A stretch of DNA of 64,000 nucleotides from DASRWI01 sp035654655. GTDB lineage: Bacteria; Bacteroidota; Ignavibacteria; Ignavibacteriales; Ignavibacteriaceae. Under the pieces are notes generated by a model that was not told where the DNA came from, made no database searches, and saw only the letters and a list, made by a program, of their open reading frames with translations. Made by a program: the position numbers and the translations under genes. Shown in pieces: positions 9,743 through 19,602 of the stretch. Positions within the stretch are counted from its first letter, which is position 1. Each line of letters begins with the position of its first letter. The stretch spans positions 1 through 64,000 of the forward strand of contig DASRWI010000010.1 in NCBI GenBank assembly GCA_035654655.1, read 5' to 3'.

Positions 9743-10641
9743 GATTTGGAATTGACTTCGGCGGTACAAACATAAAAGCTGGAGTTTTTGATGAAGACAG
9801 CAGACCTGTAGTATTTGTCGAAGAAAAATTAATGAAATTTTCTGAAGAAGGTAATTTATTAAATAACCTTATTGCTCATTCTAAATCAGTAATTGGTAAA
9901 TATAAAATTAAAAGTGGCGGTTTAGCAATTAAAGGTCTTGTTAATACAGAAACAGGTATGATTGAAAACGATATTGGTGCCGGGCAGATGCTTGCAGGAA
10001 TAGATTTACGAAAGGCTTTTTCTGACGAACTTGGCTTTCCATTCTATGTTGAAAATGATGCACGGGCTTATGCCTGGGGTGAATATTTGTTTGGTGCAGG
10101 CAAGGGAAGTAAAGCAATGGTATGTATGACGCTTGGTACCGGCTTGGGGTGCTCTCTTGTAGTGGATAATAAACCGTATTGCGGCTCTGATTCTCTTGGA
10201 GGCTTGCTTGGCGGACATATAAGCATTGATAGAAATGGACTTGAATGTGTTTGCGGGAATAAGGGATGCCTGGAGCTTTATTGTTCTGCAACAGCATTGA
10301 TAAAAAAAATTAAAGAAGTACATACCGAACTAAGTTTATCCTCAGAAGTATTGCCAAGGTTCTTCAAAGGAGTATCAGAAAGTAACAAAGAATTTTTAAA
10401 AACATTTAATCAGTTTATTGATGATTTATCTATTGGAATAGTTAATGTAATACATGCTTATGGACCTGATGTAGTTGTATTAGGAGGAGGAGTGATGAAC
10501 TCTGCTGAGATAATACTTCCCCCATTGATTGAATTAGTTCATAAACGTGCGTGGACTGTTCCAAAAAATAAAGTTCAAATAAAAAAATCTTTGCTTGGAA
10601 ATAATGCAGCAGCCATTGGTGTTGCATTTATGAAAAATTAA
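9739..10641 (+). CDS. ROK-family sugar kinase
   Basis: 300 residues, usual for a ROK kinase. The phosphate-binding DFGGTNIKAG is at the N-terminus, GTGLGCSLV in the middle, and the ROK zinc motif around C170-x-C172 and Cys177 (CVCGNKGCLE) is intact. No DNA-binding domain is present, so it is a kinase rather than a repressor. Family members phosphorylate glucose, fructose, mannose or N-acetylated sugars. The mannose-6-phosphate isomerase gene 15 bp downstream suggests mannose or a related hexose as substrate (inference). Confidence 0.85.
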   Translation: MRFGIDFGGTNIKAGVFDEDSRPVVFVEEKLMKFSEEGNLLNNLIAHSKSVIGKYKIKSGGLAIKGLVNTETGMIENDIGAGQMLAGIDLRKAFSDELGFPFYVENDARAYAWGEYLFGAGKGSKAMVCMTLGTGLGCSLVVDNKPYCGSDSLGGLLGGHISIDRNGLECVCGNKGCLELYCSATALIKKIKEVHTELSLSSEVLPRFFKGVSESNKEFLKTFNQFIDDLSIGIVNVIHAYGPDVVVLGGGVMNSAEIILPPLIELVHKRAWTVPKNKVQIKKSLLGNNAAAIGVAFMKN

Positions 10642-10656
10642 ATAGAAAGAATAAAA

Positions 10657-12507
10657 ATGTCAGTTGATAATATAAATATAGATGACCCGTTTTTAGCCTT
10701 ACTTCCAGAACGAATGAAAACTTTTCCGAAAGGTCTTTTTGATATTTTTCCAAAATTCCCAATTAGTAATGGAAGTATTGAAAAAGGTTATGATGAGTTA
10801 GCAAATATAATATCTAAAGAAATGCCTAATGGTTTGCGTGTACTTTTAGTAGATGGATATCATGGTGTTAATTGGAGTGAGTTTATTTCTGGTTTAGATA
10901 ATTCTTTAAGTAAATATAAGATTACACCCGATTATATTTCAATCAGCAATGTTTATGCATCTGAAATTGAAATAAATAAAAAAATTGAAGACTTTCTTGG
11001 TGGAGATGATCCTATTTTTGGTATGCATTTCCCAATGAGTTTGGAATATTTATTTGACCCTAAAAGATTATTGGATTTACGAATTGAAGCTTCAATTAGG
11101 CGTGGAAAAAAAGCAGGTGATATAACAATCATTTATGGATGTGGTTCATCTTTAGTAGAGTTATATGATAAGCTTTGGTATATAGATGTACCTAAAGATT
11201 ATTTGCAGGAAAGAGCACGCAATGCAGAAATAAAAAATTTAGGTTCAGATAAAAATGTTTCCTTTGGCAGCTTTTACAAGAGATCATACTTTGTAGAATG
11301 GCCTGCTCTTAATAGAATTAAAAGACAGATTCTTCCTTATCTTGATAGATTTGTTGACTTACAAAATCCTGCTGAACCAACTTCAATTAACGGTAATGAT
11401 TTTAGAGAAGCATTAAAAGAACTTTCTTCTACTCCATTTAGGTTAAGACCATGGTTTTATCCGGGTCCATGGGGTGGAAAATTTATGCAGGGACATATGG
11501 GGCTTGATCCTGAAGCACCGAACTTTGCATGGTCTTTTGAAATGATTGTTCCTGAAAATGGAGTAATAATAGAAAAGAATGATATTCCTCTTGAATTTTC
11601 CTTTGACTGTATAATGTTTATGTACAACAGAAATATGCTTGGTGAAAATGCAGCAAATCAATTTAAATATGAGTGGCCTGTAAGATTTGATTATCTTGAT
11701 ACTATAGATGGGGGAAACCTTTCGGTACAAGTACATCCTCGTCCTGATTATATAAGAAAAGAATTTGGTGAAACATATACACAGGATGAAACTTATTATA
11801 TCTGTACTGCAAAACCAAATTCAAAAGTATATTTAGGATTGACTGAAGACTGCAACCCTGAAGAATTTAAGATTGCTTTAGAAGATGCTATTGCAACCGG
11901 TAAAGAATTAGATATTGAAAAATTTGTTAACCATGAACCAAGTAAACCACACGATTTATTTTTAATACCTAATGGAACAGTTCACTGCAGTGGAGAAGGA
12001 AACTTAGTTCTTGAAATCAGTGCTACACCTTACATTTTCACTTTCAAGATTTATGACTATATGCGCAGAGACCTTGAAGGTAATTTAAGACCAATAAATA
12101 TTGAAAGAGGTTTCAAGAACATTCGATTTGAAAGAAGAAAAAGTTGGGTGCAAGAGAATCTTGTTGCAAAGCCAAAGGTAATTAGTAGCGGTAAAGGTTG
12201 GCAGGAAGTTGTTCTATATGATAAGCCATATACATTTTATAATATTAATAGAATTGAATTTGCAGATGAGTATGTAATGAATACTAATGGATTGGCTTAT
12301 TCTACAAATCTTGTACAAGGTGAACAAGTAGAAATTATATCTGAGAATGGAAGAGTCACAAAGTTATCATATCTTGAAACGATGCTTATCCCTGCCGCAA
12401 CAGGTGAGTTAAGAATCATAAACAAAGGTAAAATACCTGTAATGATGGTAATGGTGTATATTAAACCTGATATTGGAATAAACATCCCTTTAAATGATCC
12501 TCTTTAA
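10657..12507 (+). CDS. Mannose-6-phosphate isomerase-like protein with N-terminal kinase-like domain
   Basis: 616 residues, much longer than a class I phosphomannose isomerase. Residues about 255-600 are the isomerase cupin. The zinc ligands are visible: Gln358 and His360 in VQVHPRPDY, Glu378 in DETYYIC, and His443 in NGTVHCSGEGN. The enzyme converts mannose-6-phosphate to fructose-6-phosphate. Residues about 40-225 resemble a uridine kinase-type P-loop domain (LRVLLVDGYHGVNW at 60-73; IIYGCGSSL; LWYIDVPKDYLQERAR). The glycine-rich loop lacks the usual GKS/T, so it may be inactive or regulatory. Together with the ROK kinase it would take mannose into glycolysis. Confidence 0.8.
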   Translation: MSVDNINIDDPFLALLPERMKTFPKGLFDIFPKFPISNGSIEKGYDELANIISKEMPNGLRVLLVDGYHGVNWSEFISGLDNSLSKYKITPDYISISNVYASEIEINKKIEDFLGGDDPIFGMHFPMSLEYLFDPKRLLDLRIEASIRRGKKAGDITIIYGCGSSLVELYDKLWYIDVPKDYLQERARNAEIKNLGSDKNVSFGSFYKRSYFVEWPALNRIKRQILPYLDRFVDLQNPAEPTSINGNDFREALKELSSTPFRLRPWFYPGPWGGKFMQGHMGLDPEAPNFAWSFEMIVPENGVIIEKNDIPLEFSFDCIMFMYNRNMLGENAANQFKYEWPVRFDYLDTIDGGNLSVQVHPRPDYIRKEFGETYTQDETYYICTAKPNSKVYLGLTEDCNPEEFKIALEDAIATGKELDIEKFVNHEPSKPHDLFLIPNGTVHCSGEGNLVLEISATPYIFTFKIYDYMRRDLEGNLRPINIERGFKNIRFERRKSWVQENLVAKPKVISSGKGWQEVVLYDKPYTFYNINRIEFADEYVMNTNGLAYSTNLVQGEQVEIISENGRVTKLSYLETMLIPAATGELRIINKGKIPVMMVMVYIKPDIGINIPLNDPL

Positions 12508-12509
12508 AT

Positions 12510-15500
12510 ATGCTGAATGATTTTTCATCGGTTAAGCCTGTTGGATTAAAATGTGAATACAAAGTCAATCCAACAGGGATTGATATTAAGAAGCCTCTGC
12601 TTAGCTGGCTTACTGGATATGATGGAAAAAATTCTTATCAATCGGCTTTCAGAATCATAATCTCTTCATCTTTAGACAACCTGAATAAAGAAATTGCTGA
12701 TGTTTGGGATTCAGGTAAATTTAAATCATCTGAATCTTCTTTAATATTAAAAGTATTTCCACTTACTTCAAATACATCTTACTTCTGGAAGGTAATGATA
12801 TGGAATGAGAAGAATGAGCAATCAAGTTGGAGTGAGTTGGGATTTTTTTCTACAGGATTATTTGAACAAAGTGAATGGAAAGCAAAATGGATAAGGCATA
12901 ATTATTCTCCAGTAAAAGATGATTTTATTCGTTTTGTTGCAAAAGAAGATAAATGGGTATGGCATCCATTAAAAAATAATGATGAACGATTTAAATCTAT
13001 TATTTTAAAAAAGAATTTTGAAGTAGAAGATGTAATTGCTGCAAAAGCGCTTATTACTGCAGATGAAAAATTTCAACTATGGATAAATAATAAATTTGTA
13101 ACGGAAAGTGATGATAAAATATTTTCCTGGTCAAGACCTAAGCATATTGATGTAACAGAATTTCTTAAAGAAGGAAAAAATGAAATTAAAGTAAGAGGGT
13201 CAAACTCTTATGTTGATATGCCCGGGGTACTTCTCAAATTACAAATAGAAACATCTTCAGGAATAATTATAATAAAATCCGGAGATGAACGATGGAAATG
13301 TTCTTTTGAAGATGAAGATAATTTCTCAAGTGCAAATATTGTTCGAATTGTTGGGGATAAACCTTACAGAATTCCTGAACCTGGACTTGCTTTTAATCCC
13401 GCTGCTTACTTTAAAAAAGATTTTAATACTTTAAAGAAAATTACAAAAGCTTTTGCTTATTGTTCTTCATTGGGATTATATCATCTTGAAATAAACAATA
13501 AAAGAATAAGTGAAGGTAATTTATTACCAGGATGGACTGACTTCAATAAACGCGTATATTACAATGTTTATGATGTTACTTCAGTTCTTTCTACTAAGAA
13601 TATAATAAATGCAATTCTTGCAGATGGGTACTATTCAGGTTACTGCGGGTGGGAAAAGGGTAGAGGCTATTATGGTAAGTATCCAGCATTAAAATTTCAG
13701 TTGATGATTACTTATGAAGATGGTAGTGAAGAAATTATAATCTCAGATGAAAGTTGGGAATCATCTGAAGGACCAATTAAGGAAGCTGATATTTTAATGG
13801 GGGAATTTTATGATGCAAACATTCCGATTAATAATTATAAGAAAGTTATTGTCGTTGATGATATAAATCCTTTGATGATAAATTACAATGGGAATGTGGT
13901 TAAGCAAAGGATGGAGCTGAAATCATTAAAAATACATAGATTGCTTCGCTCTGCTCGCAATAACAAGAATATTTTTATTGTTGATTTCGGACAGAATTTT
14001 GCAGGATATGTAAGATTGAAATTGCATAATCAAAAAGCCAAAGTAGTTCTTAGATTTGCTGAAGTTCTTAATGATGATGGTTCTCTTTACCTTGATAATC
14101 TAAGAATGGCAAGAGCAACAGATACTTACATTTCTAATGGTGAAGGTGAAGAAATATGGGAACCATTGTTTACTTATCATGGATATAGATACTGTGAAAT
14201 TAGCGGTTTAGATAATGTTGATGAGAATACTTTAACAGGTATTTCAATAAATTCACTCGAAGAACAAACTGGATATTTTACCTCATCGAATGAAAAATTA
14301 AATAATCTATTTGATTGTATTCAATGGAATCAGAAGTCTAATTATGTTGATATACCAACTGATTGTCCTCAAAGAGATGAAAGATTTGGATGGACAGGTG
14401 ATGCGATAATAGAATTCCCAACTGCTGCATTTAATTTTGATATGGCATCATTCTATGCTAAATGGTTTCAAATATTCTATGATGACCAAAGACCTGACGG
14501 GCAGCTGCCGCCATTCTCTCCAACAGTTGATATGGGAGTTGGTCCAATTTTTTATAATTCTGCTGGATGGGCTGATGCCGGAATTATTGCTTTATATGAG
14601 TTCTATAAAGTATATAATGATAAAAGGATATTAGAACTCTATTATGACAAGATGAAATTGTTCATTAGTTCTCTTGTAGAGCAAAGTGATAATTTTATTT
14701 TACCTGATTATGGTTATGGTGATTGGTTAAGTTCAGAAGAAACATCAAAGGGTTTTATAGCAACTGCATTTTTGGCCTATGATGCTTATTTGATGAAGGA
14801 AATTTCAAACCTGCTTGAGCACACTGATGACGCAATTATTTATAATGATTTACTAAGAGACATAAGATATTCTTTTAAACGGAAATTCTTAAATAATAAT
14901 TATGAATTAAAGGATTATACTCAAACTGCTGCTGTACTTTCACTTTATTTTAATCTGCTTGGAATTGATGGAACAAAAAAAGCAGGAGAGTATTTAATAA
15001 AAGATATAATAAAAAGGAATTATCATACCTTAACAGGATTTTTAGGACTGTCATTTCTTATGCCTGTTCTTTCTTCATTAAATAGAAATGATATTGCCTG
15101 GAAAGTATTAACCAAGAGTGATTATCCATCCTGGTTCTTTATGATTGATAATGGTGCAACGACTTTATGGGAAAGATGGGATAGCTATCATCCTAAAAAA
15201 GGATTTTTTGATCCTACCATGAATTCATTTAATCATTGCTCTTTAGGTTGCGTTGGTGAGTGGTTGTATAGTGGATTGGCTGGGATAAAATCTTTATCTA
15301 CTGGATTTAAGAAAGTAAGAATAGAACCTTATATCCCTGAAGAACTTACTTTTATTGAAGCTTCATATAAATCAATTTATGGCACTTTAAAATCAAATTG
15401 GAAGAAAGAAAATAATAAAGTAGTTTTAAATGTTTCCATTCCGTTTAATACTTTTGCTGAAATAGTTTTACCTGTTAAGGATTATAAAATAATTTCAGGA

Positions 15501-15575
15501 AATAATTATGTTCAAAAAGAAAATACTATTGAAGCTGGTTCAGGTAATTACATCATAGAATATTATCATAATTAA
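12510..15575 (+). CDS. Alpha-L-rhamnosidase (GH78)
   Basis: 1021 residues, typical for GH78. The domain order fits: an N-terminal fibronectin-like domain (residues about 10-115, VGLKCEYKVNPTGIDIKKP and SYFWKVMIWNE), carbohydrate-binding beta-sandwiches, the (alpha/alpha)6 catalytic barrel and a C-terminal beta domain. The family signature DCPQRDERFGWTGDA spans residues 618-632 and contains the conserved acidic residues. GATTLWERWDSYHP and SFNHCSLGCVGEWLY further on are also typical. It releases terminal alpha-L-rhamnose. No signal peptide is visible, implying action on imported oligosaccharides. The ATG follows the previous stop by two bases. Confidence 0.93.
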   Translation: MLNDFSSVKPVGLKCEYKVNPTGIDIKKPLLSWLTGYDGKNSYQSAFRIIISSSLDNLNKEIADVWDSGKFKSSESSLILKVFPLTSNTSYFWKVMIWNEKNEQSSWSELGFFSTGLFEQSEWKAKWIRHNYSPVKDDFIRFVAKEDKWVWHPLKNNDERFKSIILKKNFEVEDVIAAKALITADEKFQLWINNKFVTESDDKIFSWSRPKHIDVTEFLKEGKNEIKVRGSNSYVDMPGVLLKLQIETSSGIIIIKSGDERWKCSFEDEDNFSSANIVRIVGDKPYRIPEPGLAFNPAAYFKKDFNTLKKITKAFAYCSSLGLYHLEINNKRISEGNLLPGWTDFNKRVYYNVYDVTSVLSTKNIINAILADGYYSGYCGWEKGRGYYGKYPALKFQLMITYEDGSEEIIISDESWESSEGPIKEADILMGEFYDANIPINNYKKVIVVDDINPLMINYNGNVVKQRMELKSLKIHRLLRSARNNKNIFIVDFGQNFAGYVRLKLHNQKAKVVLRFAEVLNDDGSLYLDNLRMARATDTYISNGEGEEIWEPLFTYHGYRYCEISGLDNVDENTLTGISINSLEEQTGYFTSSNEKLNNLFDCIQWNQKSNYVDIPTDCPQRDERFGWTGDAIIEFPTAAFNFDMASFYAKWFQIFYDDQRPDGQLPPFSPTVDMGVGPIFYNSAGWADAGIIALYEFYKVYNDKRILELYYDKMKLFISSLVEQSDNFILPDYGYGDWLSSEETSKGFIATAFLAYDAYLMKEISNLLEHTDDAIIYNDLLRDIRYSFKRKFLNNNYELKDYTQTAAVLSLYFNLLGIDGTKKAGEYLIKDIIKRNYHTLTGFLGLSFLMPVLSSLNRNDIAWKVLTKSDYPSWFFMIDNGATTLWERWDSYHPKKGFFDPTMNSFNHCSLGCVGEWLYSGLAGIKSLSTGFKKVRIEPYIPEELTFIEASYKSIYGTLKSNWKKENNKVVLNVSIPFNTFAEIVLPVKDYKIISGNNYVQKENTIEAGSGNYIIEYYHN

Positions 15576-15589
15576 ATCGGGTATGTATT

Positions 15590-16393
15590 ATGAATGAAAA
15601 AGAATTTCAAAATAAATCTGCTATAGTAACTGGTGGAGCGATGGGTATTGGTGGAGCTGTTGCAAAAATGCTTGCACAACGTGGAGCAAAAGTTTTAATT
15701 GTAGATAAATCTGAATCAGAAGGAATAAAAGCAACAGAGGAAATTAATAAATCAGGAGGAGAAGCTGCTTACTTAAAAGCAGATGTTTCAAACATTAAAA
15801 ATTGTGAAGCTGCTATAAATAAAGCTATTGAAAAATATGGCAAATTGGATATACTAAGTAACAATGCAGGGATTCAAAAATATGGAACAGTTGAGACTAC
15901 TTCATTAGAAGATTGGAACGAAGTTATGAATGTAAATTTAAACAGTATGTTCTATATGATGAAATATGCCATTCCCCATCTAAAGAAATCAAAAGGTAAT
16001 ATTGTTAATATGACTTCAGTGCAAGCGTTTGCTACTCAAAGAAATGTTGCTGCATATACAACTTCCAAGAATGCAATAATAGGATTAACAAAATGTACTG
16101 CTATTGATTATGCAAGAGATGGAGTGAGAGTTAATTGTGTTGCTCCTGGAACAACTGATACTCCAATGCTAAGATATGCTGCTGAAATGGACCCTGATCC
16201 TGAATCAGTTTATGAGACTTGCAGAAATATGCACCCACTCGGAAGAATTGCCACTCCAGAAGAAGTTGCTGAAGTAGTATGTTTTTTGGCTTCAGAAAGA
16301 GCGTCCTTTGTAACTGGCTCATGTTATTTAGTTGAAGGAGGATTATTGCTTCCAATTGGTGGAGAACCAAAAGTTGAAAAGGATTTAAAATGA
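15590..16393 (+). CDS. SDR oxidoreductase, probable sugar 1-dehydrogenase
   Basis: 267 residues, a classical short-chain dehydrogenase. The NAD(P) motif TGGAMGIGGA is at residues 14-23, NNAG follows, and the catalytic Tyr156 and Lys160 lie in YTTSKNA. The C-terminus has the usual PGTTDTPM and GSCYLVEGG. It begins a run of six genes that mostly overlap by 4 bp and look like a non-phosphorylative sugar acid pathway. Its likely job is oxidation of L-rhamnose or L-fucose to the lactone (inference from order). It could instead serve the keto-acid oxidation step. Confidence 0.8.
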   Translation: MNEKEFQNKSAIVTGGAMGIGGAVAKMLAQRGAKVLIVDKSESEGIKATEEINKSGGEAAYLKADVSNIKNCEAAINKAIEKYGKLDILSNNAGIQKYGTVETTSLEDWNEVMNVNLNSMFYMMKYAIPHLKKSKGNIVNMTSVQAFATQRNVAAYTTSKNAIIGLTKCTAIDYARDGVRVNCVAPGTTDTPMLRYAAEMDPDPESVYETCRNMHPLGRIATPEEVAEVVCFLASERASFVTGSCYLVEGGLLLPIGGEPKVEKDLK

Positions 16394-17622
16394 AAATTGT
16401 AGATATTAAAGCAACAACTGTTACTGTTCCATTAGAAGCACCATTAAGACATGCAAATGGAGCTCATTGGGGAAGATTTGTTCGAACGATTGTTGAAGTA
16501 ATTGCAGATAACGGTTTAATAGGTTTAGGAGAAATGGGTGGTGGAGGAGAATCTGCTGAAAATACTTTTAAGGCTTTGAAACCTTATTTAGTTGGACATG
16601 ATCCACTTCAATTAGAACAATTGAGATGGAAAATTATGAATCCTGTTGCTTCACTTTATAACAACAGATATCAAATTCACGCTGCCATTGAATTTGCGTG
16701 TATGGATTTAGCAGGGAAGTTTTTAGGAATTAGAGCATGTGATTTATTAGGTGGTGCAGTCAGAGAAGAAATCCCTTTTGCAAGTTATTTGTTTTATAGA
16801 TACAAAAATAAAAAAACAGGATTAGGTGGGGAATCCTCAGTAGAACAAATGGTTAAACATGCAAAAGATTTAACTGCAAAACACGGATTTAAATCTCACA
16901 AATTAAAGGGAGGAGTGTTCCCACCTGAGCATGATGTTGAAGTTTATAAATCTTTAGCAGAAGCTTTTCCAAATGCATCATTAAGATTGGACCCCAACAG
17001 TGTGTGGAGTGTTGAGGAATCAATTAAAGTCGGACAAGCTATAGAACATCTTAACAATGATTATTTTGAAGACCCTTGTTTTGGTCTGGAAGGAATGAAA
17101 CGCGTGCGTCAATTTGTTAGAATACCAACTGCCACAAATACAGTTGTTATAAATTTTGAACAACTTGCTGCAAACATTCGCAATAATGCTGTTGATGTTA
17201 TTTTACTTGATACAACTTTCTGGGGTGGATTAAGACAAGCTTATAAAGCTGGGCAGGTACTTGAAACGTTTCAGTATGGTGCTAGTGTTCATTCATCCGG
17301 AGAATTAGGAATTCAACTTGCAACAATGCTTCATTTAGGAGCAGCCTTGCCAAACTTAGGATTTGCTGCTGATGCACATTATCATCATCTTACAGATGAT
17401 ATTATTAAAGGTGGTTTGATGAAATATGTTGATGGGAAAATAAAACTTCCGTCTGCTCCAGGATTAGGCATTGAGCTTGATTACGATAAGGTAAAAAAAT
17501 ATAATGAACTGTTCAAAGAACTTGGCGGATATCAATATGATAGAGATCCTGGTAGAGCAGAATGGTATACAATAATGCCGGAAAAGAATTATGCTGATCC
17601 AAAAATAGAAATGGAGATTTAA
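16390..17622 (+). CDS. Enolase-superfamily sugar-acid dehydratase, glucarate dehydratase-like
   Basis: 410 residues. The mandelate racemase/glucarate dehydratase signature is complete: HKLKGG with Lys171 and Lys173, RLDPNSVW with the first metal Asp, FEDPCFG with the Glu, TATNTVV, VILLDTTFW with the Asp, and SVHSSGE with the general-base His301. The KLKGGV, LDPN-x-x-W, EDPC and GLGIELD strings are closest to the glucarate dehydratase subgroup, although L-rhamnonate or L-fuconate would fit this locus better. The enzyme removes water from an aldonate or aldarate to give a 2-keto-3-deoxy acid. It overlaps both the preceding SDR by 4 bp and is 1 bp from the following gene. Confidence 0.85.
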   Translation: MKIVDIKATTVTVPLEAPLRHANGAHWGRFVRTIVEVIADNGLIGLGEMGGGGESAENTFKALKPYLVGHDPLQLEQLRWKIMNPVASLYNNRYQIHAAIEFACMDLAGKFLGIRACDLLGGAVREEIPFASYLFYRYKNKKTGLGGESSVEQMVKHAKDLTAKHGFKSHKLKGGVFPPEHDVEVYKSLAEAFPNASLRLDPNSVWSVEESIKVGQAIEHLNNDYFEDPCFGLEGMKRVRQFVRIPTATNTVVINFEQLAANIRNNAVDVILLDTTFWGGLRQAYKAGQVLETFQYGASVHSSGELGIQLATMLHLGAALPNLGFAADAHYHHLTDDIIKGGLMKYVDGKIKLPSAPGLGIELDYDKVKKYNELFKELGGYQYDRDPGRAEWYTIMPEKNYADPKIEMEI

Positions 17623-17623
17623 A

Positions 17624-18517
17624 ATGTATTTAAATAATAACATTTACTACGCTACTTTGGATTTAATGCCGGGTGTACCTTTAAATGTTTATGCATTAAA
17701 GGGAAGTGACTATTCCATTTTAATTGATACTGGTATTAAAGGGATGCGTGAACAAATACTTTCACTTTGCGATGAAGTTGGTAATATTAAAAACGTTTTA
17801 ATTAGTCACGTACATGCAGATCATATTGGCAATAATGTTGCAGTAAAAGAAAAAACAGGAGCAAAATTTTTTGCAGCTGGCGCTATTCCCTGGATAGAAA
17901 ATCTTGAAACGCATTATATGGAATTCTGCATTCCTAATGAACATCTACCTGATTCACAACAGCAAAGGAATGAAATACTCGGATTGATGGATGGTCCTGT
18001 TAAAGTTGATGGTTTGTTAAAAGCTGGAACCTTCTTTTATCCTGGAAATGATGTTGAGCTTGAAGTCATTCCTTTACCGGGACACAAGCTTGAAGAAGTA
18101 GGTTTCTTAAATAAAACTACAGGAGATTTATTTACAGGTGATATTCTTTTAGCATTAGCTGCTCCTTTTTTCCACGGATTTCAGAGTTCCAGGAAATTTA
18201 AAGAAAGCACAAAAAAGATGCGAGATATGCTTGGAAATGGTATTGTCAAAAGAATATTTGCAGCTCATCATCATCCCTTAGATAATGCAAAAGCACTTGA
18301 AGCAATAAATGTTACAGAGAATTTTCTTGATGAGGTTAGAGGGAATACTATTAAGGAAGCTAATGGAGTTGATTTTCCTACACTTTGGAAAAACGTCTGT
18401 AGTAATATGAACAAAGACCTTGAATTTAGAGGCTTTGCAATGCTCGATGTTCAAGTTATTGAATTGGTTGATGAAGGAATTTTATATAAGGATAATGGAA
18501 AAATTTTTAATAAATGA
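17624..18517 (+). CDS. Metallo-beta-lactamase-fold hydrolase, candidate sugar lactonase
   Basis: 297 residues. The zinc motif HVHADH (His62, His64, Asp66, His67) is complete, and further metal ligands are suggested by LPGHKLEEVG, TGDILLA and AAHHHP. No signal peptide is present. Family members hydrolyse thioesters, lactones or phosphoesters. Here it sits between the dehydratase and a mutarotase-like gene, in a pathway that needs a lactonase and has no SMP30/gluconolactonase gene in the window. Lactonase is therefore a reasonable guess, not a demonstrated role. Confidence 0.7.
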   Translation: MYLNNNIYYATLDLMPGVPLNVYALKGSDYSILIDTGIKGMREQILSLCDEVGNIKNVLISHVHADHIGNNVAVKEKTGAKFFAAGAIPWIENLETHYMEFCIPNEHLPDSQQQRNEILGLMDGPVKVDGLLKAGTFFYPGNDVELEVIPLPGHKLEEVGFLNKTTGDLFTGDILLALAAPFFHGFQSSRKFKESTKKMRDMLGNGIVKRIFAAHHHPLDNAKALEAINVTENFLDEVRGNTIKEANGVDFPTLWKNVCSNMNKDLEFRGFAMLDVQVIELVDEGILYKDNGKIFNK

Positions 18518-19602
18518 AAAATCATATAATTAAAAATTCAAATATAGAAGTAGGGATTACTGAAGAATGCGGTTTTCTTCATCCGATAAAATTTATTTTT
18601 AGAGATAAAGTAATTGAACCAATGCATATTGCGCCATGGATAAATGAAGAACTTGATTCTTCCATTGACCCCATGCTTAAAAATTTAAGGGGAGATTTTT
18701 TCTGTGCACCTTTCAGTACTAGCGATGTATCAGAAAATGAAAAAAGAGGACATGGTTCATCTGCTAATGATAAATGGGATTTAATTGGAACGGATAACAA
18801 TTCAATGAAATTCAAATTAGCCAAAAAAATTTTAGAATCAGAGTTAATAAAAGAAGTTAATATACATGAAGGAGAAAATGTAGTTTATCAAAAACATACT
18901 TTCATTGGGGGTAAAGGAAAAATTCCTATTGGACATCATGCAATGCTTAAGATTCCCAGTAAAGGTTATTTAAGTTTTTCAGAATTTAAGTTTGGCGGAA
19001 TACCTCCAACACCTATAGAACCTGATGAAAAATTAGGTCGGTCAATTCTTAAGTATCCTCAAGAGTTTACGGATTTAAGAAAATTAAAAATGAATGATAA
19101 TTCCATAATAGATGCATCAGTTTATCCATTCAGTAAAGGACACGAAGATTTATTGATGGTAGTATCGAAAGATAATTTACCTTTTGGATGGTCTGCTTTA
19201 AGCTGTCCTAATGAAGGATGGCTATGGTTTTCAATAAAAAATATAAATATTTTACCAAGTACTGTTATTTGGATGAGTAATGGTGGAAGATATTATCCTC
19301 CATTTTCCTCAAGGCACAATAATGTAATGGGGATTGAAGAGGTAAATAGTTATTATCATTTGGGTCATAAAGCATCTATAGAGGAGAATGATTTAAGTAA
19401 AAAAGGCTTCAGCACTTATATAAATTTACGTGCTGACCAAGCAAATGAAATTCCATATTTATTTGGGTTAGTAGAGATTTCACCTAACTTTGGAAGAATT
19501 AAAGAAATCAATGAAATAAAGAATGGAATTGAAATCATTGATGACAATGGAAATAAAATATTTGCAAAAGTTAATTTGAATTTCATAAAGGATATTAAAT
19601 GA
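18514..19602 (+). CDS. Galactose mutarotase-like (aldose 1-epimerase superfamily) protein
   Basis: 362 residues of mostly beta structure. The pattern RGDFFCAPFS followed by GHGSSANDKWDLI resembles the gly-rich segment and HG...W motif of mutarotase-like proteins, and a conserved-looking RYYPPFSSRHNNVMGIEE follows later. The match is distant. It overlaps its neighbours on both sides by 4 bp, so it is made together with the sugar-acid enzymes. Anomer interconversion of the incoming deoxysugar would fit, but the active residues cannot be confirmed by eye. Confidence 0.55.
   Translation: MKNHIIKNSNIEVGITEECGFLHPIKFIFRDKVIEPMHIAPWINEELDSSIDPMLKNLRGDFFCAPFSTSDVSENEKRGHGSSANDKWDLIGTDNNSMKFKLAKKILESELIKEVNIHEGENVVYQKHTFIGGKGKIPIGHHAMLKIPSKGYLSFSEFKFGGIPPTPIEPDEKLGRSILKYPQEFTDLRKLKMNDNSIIDASVYPFSKGHEDLLMVVSKDNLPFGWSALSCPNEGWLWFSIKNINILPSTVIWMSNGGRYYPPFSSRHNNVMGIEEVNSYYHLGHKASIEENDLSKKGFSTYINLRADQANEIPYLFGLVEISPNFGRIKEINEIKNGIEIIDDNGNKIFAKVNLNFIKDIK

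Noticed and set aside
9941..10323. Antisense reading frames over the ROK kinase gene
   Set aside because: They are shadows of a strongly conserved gene, with no ribosome binding site and low-complexity, His/Gln/Tyr-rich products.
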